This document shows positions 6,232-14,420 of a stretch of DNA of 64,000 bases, piece by piece. The first letter of the stretch is position 1. Every line of letters starts with the position of its first letter. The translations under genes and the position numbers were made by a program. Below the pieces are notes generated by a model, which was not told the origin of the DNA, searched no databases, and saw only the letters and a program-made list of their open reading frames with translations. The stretch lies in assembly GCF_003478505.1 (NCBI RefSeq), contig NZ_QUFI01000004.1, positions 98,015 through 162,014 of the forward strand. The letters are read 5' to 3'. Origin of the DNA: Clostridium sp. AF27-2AA (GTDB lineage: Bacteria; Bacillota; Clostridia; Lachnospirales; Lachnospiraceae).

Positions 6232-7814
6232 GGTGGCTGGAAAAGATGGGTGACAATATTCGCCGAGGCGTAAAAAGCTGGCTGCAGATAGATTCAGCGG
6301 CGCCGTACAGCATCCAGATCAGGGAGATGATGGACTTTGAGACCAATGCCATCCGCAACCGGATCTGGTATCGTGGTGACGGCAATGAACTGGAACAGCT
6401 TTACGGAACTCTGAAGGATTATGCTGATAAATACAAATTCTGGGCCAGCAAGAGCACGCCTGGCATTGAGATGCGCAAGATTCACACAGGCTTGCCCCAG
6501 TTAATCGTTAAGGTGCTGGTTGCTATTGTGCTGTCAGACATGAATGACTTCGATTTCGACAGTGGTAAGCAGGGTAAGATATGGGAAGCCATCGAGGAGC
6601 AGAACGGATTCAGAAAAAAGATGGAAAAGGCGCTGAAAGAAATCCTGTACATTGGGGATGGAGCTTTCAAAGTGACGATCGACACGATGGTGAGCGAGTA
6701 TCCAATCCTGGAATGGTATCCGGGAGACCGGGTTGAAATGGTCTATCGGCGCGACCGGCTGCGCGAAGTGATTTTCAAGACGCCGTACAGTGCCAAGGGT
6801 CGGCGGTATGTGCTCAATGAGCGCTACGGGTACGGCTATATTATCAACGAACTGTATCTGGATGAGAAGCTGGTAGATCTGAAGGTTCTGGATCAGACTA
6901 AAGACCTGCAGGACTGGCGGTTTGATGAGAAGACCATCCTAGCTGTACCGATTCATGTGTATGAGTCCGCGAAGTATGAGGGCCGCGGCGGATCCATCTA
7001 TGACGGTAAGCTAGATAACTTTGATGCCTTTGATGAAGTGTGGTCCCAGTGGATGGATGCGGTTCGGGCAGGCAGGGCAAAAACGTATGTGCCGGACTGC
7101 CTGGTACCCAAAGACCCGATGACTGGTGAGCCAATGAGACCGAATCCATTTGATAACCGTTTCTTCGCCGGAGATAACAACATGGATGAAAAGGGAGAAA
7201 ATAAAGTACAGACCGATCAACCGGTTATCCCACATGACAGTTACCTGGCATCTTATGTGACGGCGCTGGATCTGTGCCTGCAGGGCATCATCAGTCCAAG
7301 CACTCTTGGCATCGACACCAAGAAACTGGATAATGCAGAGGCGCAGAGAGAAAAGGAAAAGACCACGCTGTATACCAGAAACGCGATTGTGGAAGCTTTG
7401 CAGGAAACACTTCCGAAGGTGGTTAGTGCTGCTGTGAATGCTTACAATATCCTGATCAGACAGCCGGTAGAAGCTGTGAAGGTGGATATCCCATTCGGCG
7501 AGTACGCAAACCCGTCGTTTGAGAGCCAGGTGGAGACCCTGGCAAAGGCACGTCCAGGAGTGCCGCTGATGAGTGTGGAAGCTCAGGTGGAAGAACTGTA
7601 TGGTGATTCCAGGGATGATGAGTGGAAGCAGGAAGAAATTGCCCGCCTGAAGGCAGAGCAGGGTATTACAGAGGTAGAAGAACCGGGAGTCAATATGGCT
7701 GCCGGTATTTTTGACGTTAATCTGGGAGGTAATGCAAATGCAGGTCAAGGTAATGAACCGGATGTACAGAATGAGCCGGGCGGAGTATCAGGGACTGCTG
7801 AAGATGGCGAGTGA
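6228..7814 (+). CDS. Portal protein (SPP1 gp6-like)
   Basis: A 528-residue protein directly after terL, overlapping it by four bases (ATGA). Length, position and conserved stretches such as TGLPQLIVKVLVAIV, YIGDGAFKVTID and the EAQREKEKTTLYTRNAIVEAL segment match the SPP1-type portal family. The C-terminal acidic tail overlaps the next small gene in another frame. Twelve copies form the ring through which DNA enters the head. Confidence 0.92.
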   Translation: MRWLEKMGDNIRRGVKSWLQIDSAAPYSIQIREMMDFETNAIRNRIWYRGDGNELEQLYGTLKDYADKYKFWASKSTPGIEMRKIHTGLPQLIVKVLVAIVLSDMNDFDFDSGKQGKIWEAIEEQNGFRKKMEKALKEILYIGDGAFKVTIDTMVSEYPILEWYPGDRVEMVYRRDRLREVIFKTPYSAKGRRYVLNERYGYGYIINELYLDEKLVDLKVLDQTKDLQDWRFDEKTILAVPIHVYESAKYEGRGGSIYDGKLDNFDAFDEVWSQWMDAVRAGRAKTYVPDCLVPKDPMTGEPMRPNPFDNRFFAGDNNMDEKGENKVQTDQPVIPHDSYLASYVTALDLCLQGIISPSTLGIDTKKLDNAEAQREKEKTTLYTRNAIVEALQETLPKVVSAAVNAYNILIRQPVEAVKVDIPFGEYANPSFESQVETLAKARPGVPLMSVEAQVEELYGDSRDDEWKQEEIARLKAEQGITEVEEPGVNMAAGIFDVNLGGNANAGQGNEPDVQNEPGGVSGTAEDGE

Positions 7815-8019
7815 GCAGGTCCCGTTCGGCGTGTATGCCATTGAAAAAAAGGGCTATGCAGAACTGAGAAATGATCACTGCAGAAGCACGACCCAGTTAA
7901 AGGCTCTGGTTCGTGGTTTTAAGGCTCAGGGGGTCAAAGTACTGTCAAACGATGGTCATCAGATGATGGAATCTGTGAGGCCGGATGCTGTGGAAGAGGT
8001 GTTTCTGAGTGAGCCATAA
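7738..8019 (+). CDS. Small phage head protein, function unknown
   Basis: A 93-residue protein starting MQVKVMNRMYRMSRAEYQGLL. It overlaps the portal C terminus by 77 bases in another frame. ATG 7738 is chosen because GGGAGGT at 7724-7730 is seven bases away. It contains SEQVPFGVYAIEKKGYAELRNDHC, seen in short proteins between portal and MuF genes of Clostridia prophages. No function is known. Its stop overlaps the start of the MuF gene. Confidence 0.65.
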   Translation: MQVKVMNRMYRMSRAEYQGLLKMASEQVPFGVYAIEKKGYAELRNDHCRSTTQLKALVRGFKAQGVKVLSNDGHQMMESVRPDAVEEVFLSEP

Positions 8020-9643
8020 TGAGTACGACCTTGCAGAAGCTTTCCAGCGCATCGAAAATGAACTGATTGCCTCCATGATCCGGAATATGGATCGACACCG
8101 GGCAGAAGAGACCGCGGAAGGCTATAACTGGTCCATGTGGCAGGCGGAGCAGCTGAAGGCTCTGGAAAAGTACAAGTGCAAGAACTGGAAGAAGTACCAG
8201 AAGCAGTTTAAGAGCATCAACAGTCAGATCGAGCAGCTGATCCGGCAGGCGCGTCTGAAAGGCGGCGTGAAACAGGAGCTTAAGATCCTGCAGGCTATCC
8301 GGAAAGGCTGGAGGACCCACGGCAGGAACGGAACACCGGCGCATGATGCCATGACAGCGGAGTTTTTTAAACTGAATGATCGCAAGCTAGATGCCCTGGT
8401 AGAAGCCACCATGCACGACATGGAAGCTGCAGAAACGGCAGTGCTCCGGAAGGCCAATGACGATTATCGAAAAGCTATCTTTAACGCCCAGGTCTATGCC
8501 AATACGGGCGCGGGGACCTATGAAAAGGCTGTAGACATGGCCACGAAGGATATGCTGTCCCGGGGGCTTAACTGTGTGATGTATGCCAATGGAGCACGGC
8601 ACACTCTGGCTGATTATGCGGATATGGCAATCCGAACAGCCAGTAAGCGTGCCTACCTGCAGGGTGAGGGCGAGAAGCGGCAGGAATGGGGCATTGCAAC
8701 GGTCATCATGGCCAAACGAGGGAACCCATGTCCGAAGTGCCTTTCCTTTGTTGGCAAGGTTCTGATTGATGATGTGTGGAGCGGTGGCAGCAAGGATGGT
8801 GTGGATCCGGAGACCGGGAAGCGGTATCCGCTTATGAGCTACGCTATCAGTAAGGGGCTGTATCATCCCCGCTGTAAGGACTCTCATACTACATATTTCC
8901 CCGGCATCTCCACAGCAGACGATACCTGGACAAAAGAGGAACTGGAGAATGTAGGTCTACAGAGCCAGCAGGAAGTCCGGCAGCAGTACACAAAGCGCCA
9001 GGAAGAGAAGTATAGTCGGTTGGCTGAGTATTCACTGGATCCGGATAACAAACAGATCTATGGGAGAAAGGCTTCAGAGTGGAGAAATGTTCGGTTTAAG
9101 ACTGGCAATTTAGATGCGAGCGATTACATAGAGCAGAAGCGGGAAGAGCAGTTTTTTGGCATGCCAGATGAAATTACAGATGAATGGACTAAAAAGAACA
9201 TGGACGGCTCTCTTATTGACATGAAAGAATATGATGTCAACGGAGTGACTTATAAAGTGGATGGAAAAAGGGTTACACTCCATCCTACGGAACAGGAACG
9301 GTCTGTTGCTGCGGTATTGAGCAAAAAGTATGGAAAGATTGTTGAATTTGTCCCTCAGATAATGTACCCACAAGGCATACAAACACCGGACTATTTGATT
9401 AATGGGGAGCGATTTGATTTAAAAACTTTTAAAAGTTCTGGGAAAAATGTATTTTACAATATGATTGCGAAGAAAAAGAAACAATCACCCAATTTCATTT
9501 TCGATATTACGGAATGTCCGTTATCCGCGGAAGAGATAGAGCGGCAGATAAATGGTCTTTATAGTTCGCATCATACTAGGTTTATAGAAAAAATTGTTGT
9601 GATGAAAGATGGCAAAATAGAAAAGGTGTATATGAGAAAATAA
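8009..9643 (+). CDS. MuF-type minor head protein fused to a CdiA-like tRNase toxin domain
   Basis: A 544-residue protein. Residues 1 to about 330 are the phage minor head protein fold, with KRGNPCPKCLSFVGKVLIDD and a histidine motif GLYHPRCKDSHTTY typical of Minor_capsid/MuF proteins, which are ejected with DNA. From about residue 400 the composition becomes AT- and Lys-rich. The end (TPDYLINGERFDLKTF, SPNFIFDITECPLS, IEKIVVMKDG) resembles the CdiA C-terminal tRNase family, a small nuclease fold with Asp/Glu/Lys active-site residues. Similar MuF polymorphic toxins are known in Firmicutes prophages. No immunity gene is obvious in 9644-9940. The GTG start at 8009 overlaps the preceding gene. 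Confidence 0.8.
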   Translation: MSHNEYDLAEAFQRIENELIASMIRNMDRHRAEETAEGYNWSMWQAEQLKALEKYKCKNWKKYQKQFKSINSQIEQLIRQARLKGGVKQELKILQAIRKGWRTHGRNGTPAHDAMTAEFFKLNDRKLDALVEATMHDMEAAETAVLRKANDDYRKAIFNAQVYANTGAGTYEKAVDMATKDMLSRGLNCVMYANGARHTLADYADMAIRTASKRAYLQGEGEKRQEWGIATVIMAKRGNPCPKCLSFVGKVLIDDVWSGGSKDGVDPETGKRYPLMSYAISKGLYHPRCKDSHTTYFPGISTADDTWTKEELENVGLQSQQEVRQQYTKRQEEKYSRLAEYSLDPDNKQIYGRKASEWRNVRFKTGNLDASDYIEQKREEQFFGMPDEITDEWTKKNMDGSLIDMKEYDVNGVTYKVDGKRVTLHPTEQERSVAAVLSKKYGKIVEFVPQIMYPQGIQTPDYLINGERFDLKTFKSSGKNVFYNMIAKKKKQSPNFIFDITECPLSAEEIERQINGLYSSHHTRFIEKIVVMKDGKIEKVYMRK

Positions 9644-9715
9644 AAAGACCATTTATCCATCCGGTCAACCACTCATCGAGTGGGACAATGGGGACGGGAA
9701 ATGGTCTTTTCTTAA
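9643..9715. terminator. Large bidirectional hairpin behind the MuF toxin gene
   Basis: AAAAGACCATTT (9643-9654) and AAATGGTCTTTT (9699-9710) form a perfect 12-bp stem with T tracts on both strands. Nested inside is CCACTC/GAGTGG (9669-9683). It starts on the toxin stop codon. Confidence 0.8.
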
Positions 9716-9785
9716 TTGTTTTATACCATTTTTTTAGAAAATATGCAAGCATAAGTCACAGGGATTGATGTTTTGCATATGTTTT

Positions 9786-9801
9786 GTTGCGACGTCGCAA
9801 C
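9786..9801. repeat. 16-bp palindrome, copy 1 of a repeated element
   Basis: GTTGCGACGTCGCAAC is a perfect palindrome. Its inner 14 bases recur once more at 24352-24365. This copy lies in the 297-base gene-free stretch (9644-9940) between the MuF gene and the scaffold gene. The same stretch also has a small hairpin with T tail (CACGCA/TGCGTG, 9811-9826). Role unknown; a protein-binding operator is possible. Confidence 0.7.
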
Positions 9802-9940
9802 GGTTATAAGCACGCAGAAATGCGTGTTATTTTTACGCCCAAACGCGAGTACGGCTATAAACTCTGCGCGGCCGGTGACACCGATGACAATGGATCAGCA
9901 ACAGGAGTGACACTCCCAAAATGGAAAGGAGACCAATATT

Positions 9941-10588
9941 ATGGCAGAAGCAAATCAGAATCAGGGGCAGGCACAGCAGACTGCTCAGGGAGCTGGAACC
10001 ACTGGACAGGCCCAGCAGACAACCAATCCACAGAATCAGGCTGCACAGCAGACAGCGCCGCCAGCTATTGATTATGGAAAAATCCAGCAGATGCTTGACG
10101 GAACTCTGGCAGCTAAAGAGGATACTGCGCTGAAAGCTTATTTCAGACAGCAGGGACTCAGCCAGGAAGAGGTCGAACAGGCCATTGCAGCCTTTAAGCA
10201 GCAGAAAGCTGAACGTACTCCGGATGTCGGAGTCATGCAGGCACAGGTTACCCAGGCACAGGCAGCTGCACAGCAGGCTCAGATCAACAGTGCGGCAACT
10301 ATGGCGGCGGTATCCCTTGGTATCAGCGCCAATACTATCCCGTATGTGATCAAGTTGGCTGATTTCAGTCAGGTAGTAGGTCAGGACGGAAAAATCAATG
10401 AAGAGACATTAAAAGCGGCGCTGAATAAGGTGCTGGAGGATGTGCCAGGGCTGAAACCGCAGGCAGCAGGTACTACCGGATTTGTCCAGGTAGGGGCTGC
10501 AAGCAGCAACGCTGGGGCCGGACAGGCCCAGCAGGCAACACAGACACAGGCAAGCGTACCAACGAAGCGTTGGAACCGTTGGAACTAA
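9941..10588 (+). CDS. Scaffolding-like capsid assembly protein
   Basis: A 215-residue Gln/Ala-rich protein (residues 1-40 and 90-130 are almost entirely Q, A, T, G) with a helical centre DYGKIQQMLDGTLAAKEDTAL and a Gln/Ala tail ending RWNRWN. Low-complexity helical proteins directly before the major capsid gene are usually scaffolds that fill the procapsid. The start follows AAAGGAGACC. The family is not recognised with certainty; assignment rests on composition and position. Confidence 0.75.
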   Translation: MAEANQNQGQAQQTAQGAGTTGQAQQTTNPQNQAAQQTAPPAIDYGKIQQMLDGTLAAKEDTALKAYFRQQGLSQEEVEQAIAAFKQQKAERTPDVGVMQAQVTQAQAAAQQAQINSAATMAAVSLGISANTIPYVIKLADFSQVVGQDGKINEETLKAALNKVLEDVPGLKPQAAGTTGFVQVGAASSNAGAGQAQQATQTQASVPTKRWNRWN

Positions 10589-10609
10589 AAGAAAGGATAA
10601 GGTGATAAT

Positions 10610-11575
10610 ATGGCTTTAAACTATGCACAGGTATGGGAACCGGAATTATTAGAGATTCTCATGCAGGGGACTTTAACCTCCCCGTTTGTAACCAGTAACG
10701 TGAAATGGCTGGATGCGAAGACTTTCCACTTCACTCAGATGTCCACTTCCGGATATAAGAACCACAGCAGAAGTGGTGGCTGGAACAAGGGCAATTACAC
10801 CCAGAAGGATGTGCCGTTTACCCTGACCCATGACCGCGATGTATCTTTCCTGGTGGATAAGGCAGATGTGGATGAAACCAATGCAACCGCATCGATCCAG
10901 AACATCTCGAAGACCTTTGAGATGACTCAGGTAGTGCCGGAGACGGATGCTCTGTTCTTCTCCAAGGTTGCACAGGCAGCCCAGAAAGAGGATGGGTACC
11001 ATTCTTCGACTGCGGCTTCCGGCTACACTAAAGCAAAGGTATTCAGTATGCTGAAAGACATCCTGGCAAAGGGCAAGCTGAGAAGATACAAGGCAAACGG
11101 CAGCCTGATCATGTATGTATCCAGCGCTATCATGGACGCTCTGGAGCAGTCTACCGAGTTCACCCGCAAGATTGAGATGACTCAGATCGCGGAGGGTGGA
11201 ATGGGAATCGAAACCCGAGTGACCGACATCGATGGTGTGCCGATCATGGAGGTTGTGGATGATGAGCGCTTCTATGATGCATTTGACTGGGAACCGGAGA
11301 ATGGTGGTTTTGCACCGCAGAAGAAAGTTGCCGAAGGAACCCCGGTAACTGGAGCCCACAAGATCAATGTGCTGGTCGCCTGCGGCCAGACCTGCAAGAT
11401 CGTACCGAAGATCTCCAGCATTTACTACTTTGATCCGGGTGCGCATACTGAGGGTGATGGTTACCTGTACCAGAACCGTTCCCTGTCCGATGTATTCGTT
11501 TTCCCGAATGGAAAAGACGGTAAGATTGACAGCGTGTATGTTGATGTGGATACCACGGAGTATACTGGTGCCTGA
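10610..11575 (+). CDS. Major capsid protein
   Basis: A 321-residue protein starting MALNYAQVWEPELLEILMQG, followed by conserved DRDVSFLVDKADVDETN and VVPETDALFFSKVAQAA motifs of the capsid family of Clostridia siphophages (HK97-fold type). It lies right after the scaffold with GGATAAGG upstream. High-GC, codon-biased sequence fits strong expression. It forms the icosahedral shell. Confidence 0.88.
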   Translation: MALNYAQVWEPELLEILMQGTLTSPFVTSNVKWLDAKTFHFTQMSTSGYKNHSRSGGWNKGNYTQKDVPFTLTHDRDVSFLVDKADVDETNATASIQNISKTFEMTQVVPETDALFFSKVAQAAQKEDGYHSSTAASGYTKAKVFSMLKDILAKGKLRRYKANGSLIMYVSSAIMDALEQSTEFTRKIEMTQIAEGGMGIETRVTDIDGVPIMEVVDDERFYDAFDWEPENGGFAPQKKVAEGTPVTGAHKINVLVACGQTCKIVPKISSIYYFDPGAHTEGDGYLYQNRSLSDVFVFPNGKDGKIDSVYVDVDTTEYTGA

Positions 11576-11589
11576 TCGGAGGTGATCCT

Positions 11590-11976
11590 ATGGCTTACGA
11601 GCCGTATGTAACTCCGGAATATTACCAGAAAGAATATGGCGGCGGCATCGTGCCGGAACGTGAACTTGAAAAAGCTCTCCGGCAGGCCTGCCACCACATC
11701 GATTCCCTGACCTACAATCGGATTGTGGGCCGGGGATTTTCTAAGCTGACTGACTTCCAGCAGGAGGTAATCCGGGAAGTTGTCTGCCAGCAGGCGGACT
11801 TTGAGACGGAAAACGAGGACGAGATCAACACGGTCCTGCAAAGCTACAGCATTAACGGCGTATCGGCTCAGTTTGGCAGCTCTTGGAATGTTTTTACCGA
11901 TAAGGGCGTGGCCATGAAACGCGATGTGTATGCTCTGCTGTGTCAGACTGGCTTGTGCTGCCGTTTAGCGAGGTGA
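11590..11976 (+). CDS. Head-tail connector protein (gp6/YqbG-like)
   Basis: A 128-residue, mostly helical protein starting MAYEPYVTPEYYQKEYGG. The small helical bundle, the QQADFETEN segment and location directly after the capsid gene match phage head-tail connectors of the gp6/YqbG group, which attach below the portal. A strong GGAGGTGATCC precedes the ATG. Confidence 0.75.
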   Translation: MAYEPYVTPEYYQKEYGGGIVPERELEKALRQACHHIDSLTYNRIVGRGFSKLTDFQQEVIREVVCQQADFETENEDEINTVLQSYSINGVSAQFGSSWNVFTDKGVAMKRDVYALLCQTGLCCRLAR

Positions 11977-11980
11977 GGCT

Positions 11981-12319
11981 ATGAGATACCCATGTTTGAT
12001 ACCAAAACGGCTCTGCAGGACGCCTGTGCATGTGCATTTGGAATCTGAGGAGCTGAGCAACCTGGGAAAGCCATTGTATACGTTCGATTCCGACCTTGTG
12101 TGCAATTTTCAGGACCGCACCAAGACTGTTTTGACGACCGAAAAGAAGCTGGTGCAGATCACTGGGACGGCGCTGTTTCCGGGTGATATTGCACCGGACA
12201 TGCCGTCTCTGAGCGGTGGCACGATTACAGTATTCGGTCAGGAGCGCCGGATCGAGCAGGGGTGCAAGAACCGTAACCCAGACGGAACAGTCAACTATTG
12301 CAGTCTTGAGGTGGTCTGA
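11981..12319 (+). CDS. Head closure protein candidate
   Basis: A 112-residue beta-rich protein (VHLESEELSNLGKPLYTFDSDLV, TGTALFPGDIAPD). Size, beta content and place between connector and tail-completion genes are those of head closure proteins that plug the portal exit. GAGGTGAG lies upstream. It overlaps the next gene by one base. The call is from context and fold, not a recognised motif. Confidence 0.6.
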   Translation: MRYPCLIPKRLCRTPVHVHLESEELSNLGKPLYTFDSDLVCNFQDRTKTVLTTEKKLVQITGTALFPGDIAPDMPSLSGGTITVFGQERRIEQGCKNRNPDGTVNYCSLEVV

Positions 12320-12699
12320 TGCAGGTCAAATCAACGGTAAAGTTAAATACGCCACGCATTAAGCAGCTGACACAGGCGGCAGTGACGGCGCTGGAATTGA
12401 CTGGCGAACTATTGCATGAAGAAACGCAGCAGGCCCAGGTATTTCCGTTTGATACGGGTAATCTGCAAAATGAAAGCACCTTTGTGGATTACAGTAAATC
12501 CAAGAACGGCAAGGTAACGCTGGTTTCCAGCACACCCTATGCCCGTCGGTTATATTATCATCCGGAATACAATTTCCAGACGAAAGAAAATCCGAATGCG
12601 AAGGGCATGTGGTACGAGGATTGGATGCCTGGAGGTCAGAAGGCTGACTTTGCACCAAAAGCATTCAAGCAATTTTATAAGAAAGCAGGTGGTGTGTGA
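12319..12699 (+). CDS. Tail completion/minor capsid protein (Minor_capsid_2 or HK97 gp10-like)
   Basis: A 126-residue protein. The pattern TGELLHEETQQAQVFPFDTGNLQNE, then VSSTPYARRLYYHPEYNF, then WYEDWMPGG is shared by Minor_capsid_2/HK97 gp10-like head-tail joining proteins (P-x-DTG-L motif followed by PYA--L-YG-like sequence). It overlaps both neighbours by one base, so the head-tail joining genes form one coupled set. Confidence 0.75.
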   Translation: MQVKSTVKLNTPRIKQLTQAAVTALELTGELLHEETQQAQVFPFDTGNLQNESTFVDYSKSKNGKVTLVSSTPYARRLYYHPEYNFQTKENPNAKGMWYEDWMPGGQKADFAPKAFKQFYKKAGGV

Positions 12700-13103
12700 T
12701 GCTAAAAATTGCAGACATCCGTGGATGGATCGCATCTCTTGGCATTGCTGCAGACAATCGCGTCTATATCGGAAAACTGGATAATAAGCAGCAGAAATCT
12801 ATCGGCGTGTATGGCCGGGGCGGATCAGGGCCGCCTTACATCGCATTGGGTGGCCTGGAATATACCACCTATGATACCAAGCCGGTTTCTCTTCTGGTGC
12901 ATTGGAATAGTGACAAAGAAGAAAGTGAAGCTGCAGCGTATGATCTTTTTGAGAAAATTAGAAACCTGTCCAGCCTGGACATAGGAGATACCCACATTCA
13001 TTGCATCCGCCTGATGGTACCTGAACCGCAGGACGTTGGAACAGATGATGGCGGAGTATTTGAATATGTAATCTGGTTGGATTTTATTTATCAGAGAAAG
13101 TGA
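12699..13103 (+). CDS. Tail terminator/minor capsid protein
   Basis: A 134-residue protein starting MLKIADIRGWIASLGIAADN. The order (after gp10-like, before tail tube), size and sequence such as GDTHIHCIRLMVPEPQDVGTDDGGVFEYVIWLDFIYQRK fit tail terminator proteins that cap the tail tube and join it to the head. ATG 12699 is preferred over GTG 12696. It overlaps the preceding stop. Confidence 0.7.
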   Translation: MLKIADIRGWIASLGIAADNRVYIGKLDNKQQKSIGVYGRGGSGPPYIALGGLEYTTYDTKPVSLLVHWNSDKEESEAAAYDLFEKIRNLSSLDIGDTHIHCIRLMVPEPQDVGTDDGGVFEYVIWLDFIYQRK

Positions 13104-13113
13104 GGAACGGAAT

Positions 13114-13569
13114 ATGTCCGAAGCAACAGGAAAAGTGTACCCGGTACACAACAATAAATTCAAGTTCGGCACTAAGGGCCTTTCCAGTGTTGACGGCGAC
13201 ATGGTAATGCCGGCAGATCTGGAAAATTTTTCACCGACCATTGATGGAACCACAGAAGAGTGGTATGCGATGGATGCAGAGGGCTGGGCCAAATCGGCAA
13301 TGACCGGAAAGAAATTGAGCTTTTCTTTCAAGGGCAAACGTTCGGTTGGCGATAAGGGCAACGATTATATCGCAGGCCTGGCATGGAAGTTTGGTCAGGA
13401 TGTTATGACCAAGTTTGAGTGGGAAATGGTTTCTGGTGCAAAGCTGGCCTGCGATGTTGTGGTGAATGTCACGACTCCCGGCGGTGGAGATACCACCAAC
13501 ATCGATACCCTGGAGTTTGAGGTGACTTGTTACGGCAAGCCGACTTTCACTACAGCAGAAGCAGCGTAA
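13114..13569 (+). CDS. Major tail tube protein
   Basis: A 151-residue beta-rich protein: MSEATGKVYPVHNNKF, then FSPTIDGTTEEWYAMDAEGW and a C-terminal GGGDTTNIDTLEFEVTCYGKP. This is the pattern of phage tail tube proteins (TTP) of Clostridia siphophages. It is followed directly by the tail chaperone pair and the tape measure gene, as expected. Hexamer rings of it stack to form the tube. Confidence 0.82.
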   Translation: MSEATGKVYPVHNNKFKFGTKGLSSVDGDMVMPADLENFSPTIDGTTEEWYAMDAEGWAKSAMTGKKLSFSFKGKRSVGDKGNDYIAGLAWKFGQDVMTKFEWEMVSGAKLACDVVVNVTTPGGGDTTNIDTLEFEVTCYGKPTFTTAEAA

Positions 13570-13589
13570 ATTAAGAGGAGGACATGATT

Positions 13590-13892
13590 ATGGGAAAAGT
13601 AGTAGATATTACCGATAAACTGAGTTTTGACGGGAATCCGACTCTGGTTGTCAAAGGGAAGAAGCTGGAGGTAAACGCCGATGCCCCGACTGTACTGAAG
13701 GTTATGAACTTCATGCAGAAGGAAAATGTCAATGACATGGAAGTGGTGTCCGCGATGTATCAGCTGATCTTCCCTGAGAAGTCACGAACGGAAATTGATA
13801 AGCTTAAACCGAGTATTTCCGATTGGATGATCATTATCCAGGAAGCTATGGCGCTGGTAACCGGCGAGGCAAACAGCCAGGGAGAGCACTGA
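13590..13892 (+). CDS. Tail assembly chaperone, short (gpG-like)
   Basis: A 100-residue protein MGKVVDITDKLSFDGNPTL..., located between tail tube and tape measure, as gpG-type chaperones are. ATG 13590 follows GAGGAGG by seven bases (ATG 13584 is too close). The gene ends CAC TGA C; the +1 frame continues open through the Gp15-like coding sequence. The chaperone coats the tape measure during tail assembly. Confidence 0.8.
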   Translation: MGKVVDITDKLSFDGNPTLVVKGKKLEVNADAPTVLKVMNFMQKENVNDMEVVSAMYQLIFPEKSRTEIDKLKPSISDWMIIIQEAMALVTGEANSQGEH

Positions 13893-14226
13893 CCCGTACT
13901 ATGATCTATTCGAAGACTGGGACCTGATCGTGTCCAGCTTTTTATCACAGTACGGGCTGCGAATCCGCACAAAAGAGTTTGAGACGGTATCCTGGGATGA
14001 GTTCAAGGCGTTGCTATCTGGACTCGCCCCGGACACCGCCCTCGGGCGAATTGTGGCAATACGATCGGAAACGGATAAGGATATCATCAAGCATTTCAAC
14101 CAGGACCAGAAAAAGATTTATGATGAATGGAGAAGCCGCAGTGCAAGCAGTATGTCAGAAGAGGACTACGACAAGCAGATGGCAGCTCTGGAGCGCATGA
14201 TAGCTGCTATGGCGGGAGGTGGTTGA
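13891..14226 (+). CDS. Gp15-like tail assembly chaperone domain, probably made by +1 frameshift
   Basis: The +1 frame relative to the preceding gene encodes DPYYDLFEDWDLIVSSFLSQ, then SWDEFKALLSGLAPDTALG and a helical tail. This is the Gp15 family pattern, including its W-x-EF-x-aLL-x-gL core and IVAIR. The conserved N-terminal part begins before any good start; the first in-frame candidate, GTG 13930, lacks a ribosome site and would cut off the conserved DPYYDLFEDWDLI. Skipping one base at CAC-TGA-C (13887-13893) would join the two as a gpG-GT type fusion. The frame is open back to 13861. Confidence 0.7.
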   Translation, partial: DPYYDLFEDWDLIVSSFLSQYGLRIRTKEFETVSWDEFKALLSGLAPDTALGRIVAIRSETDKDIIKHFNQDQKKIYDEWRSRSASSMSEEDYDKQMAALERMIAAMAGGG

Positions 14227-14374
14227 AATTGAGAAGATAAAGCAGAAAAAGGTCCGGTGCCCATACTGCGGGCATCCGGTCAATGCGAACCAATCGGAAG
14301 ACGCCAAATGCAACGGCGTCTTTTTTAAATGTAAAAATAAAGATTGCAGACGAATCTTTGAATTAAGAATCTAA
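14219..14374 (+). CDS. Com-like four-cysteine zinc finger protein
   Basis: A 51-codon frame encoding KKVRCPYCGHPVNAN, then CNGVFFKCKNKDCRRIFEL. Two CxxC-type pairs match the small Com-like zinc finger proteins found in phages. GTG 14219 is the first usual start, but the only strong ribosome site (GGGAGGTGG) overlaps it; an ATT at 14228 is spaced correctly and could be an unusual start. It lies between the chaperone and tape measure genes. Com of Mu is a translation regulator; a similar role here is only a guess. Confidence 0.6.
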   Translation: MVEIEKIKQKKVRCPYCGHPVNANQSEDAKCNGVFFKCKNKDCRRIFELRI

Positions 14375-14420
14375 GACGCTGTGCCGATGTGCCTGTCTTA
14401 TAAAAGGGCAGGTGACATAT

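Noticed and set aside
9784..10071. A 95-codon frame after the MuF gene, considered as an immunity gene
   Set aside because: It runs through the palindrome and hairpins, has no ribosome site, and its second half is the scaffold coding sequence in a wrong frame.
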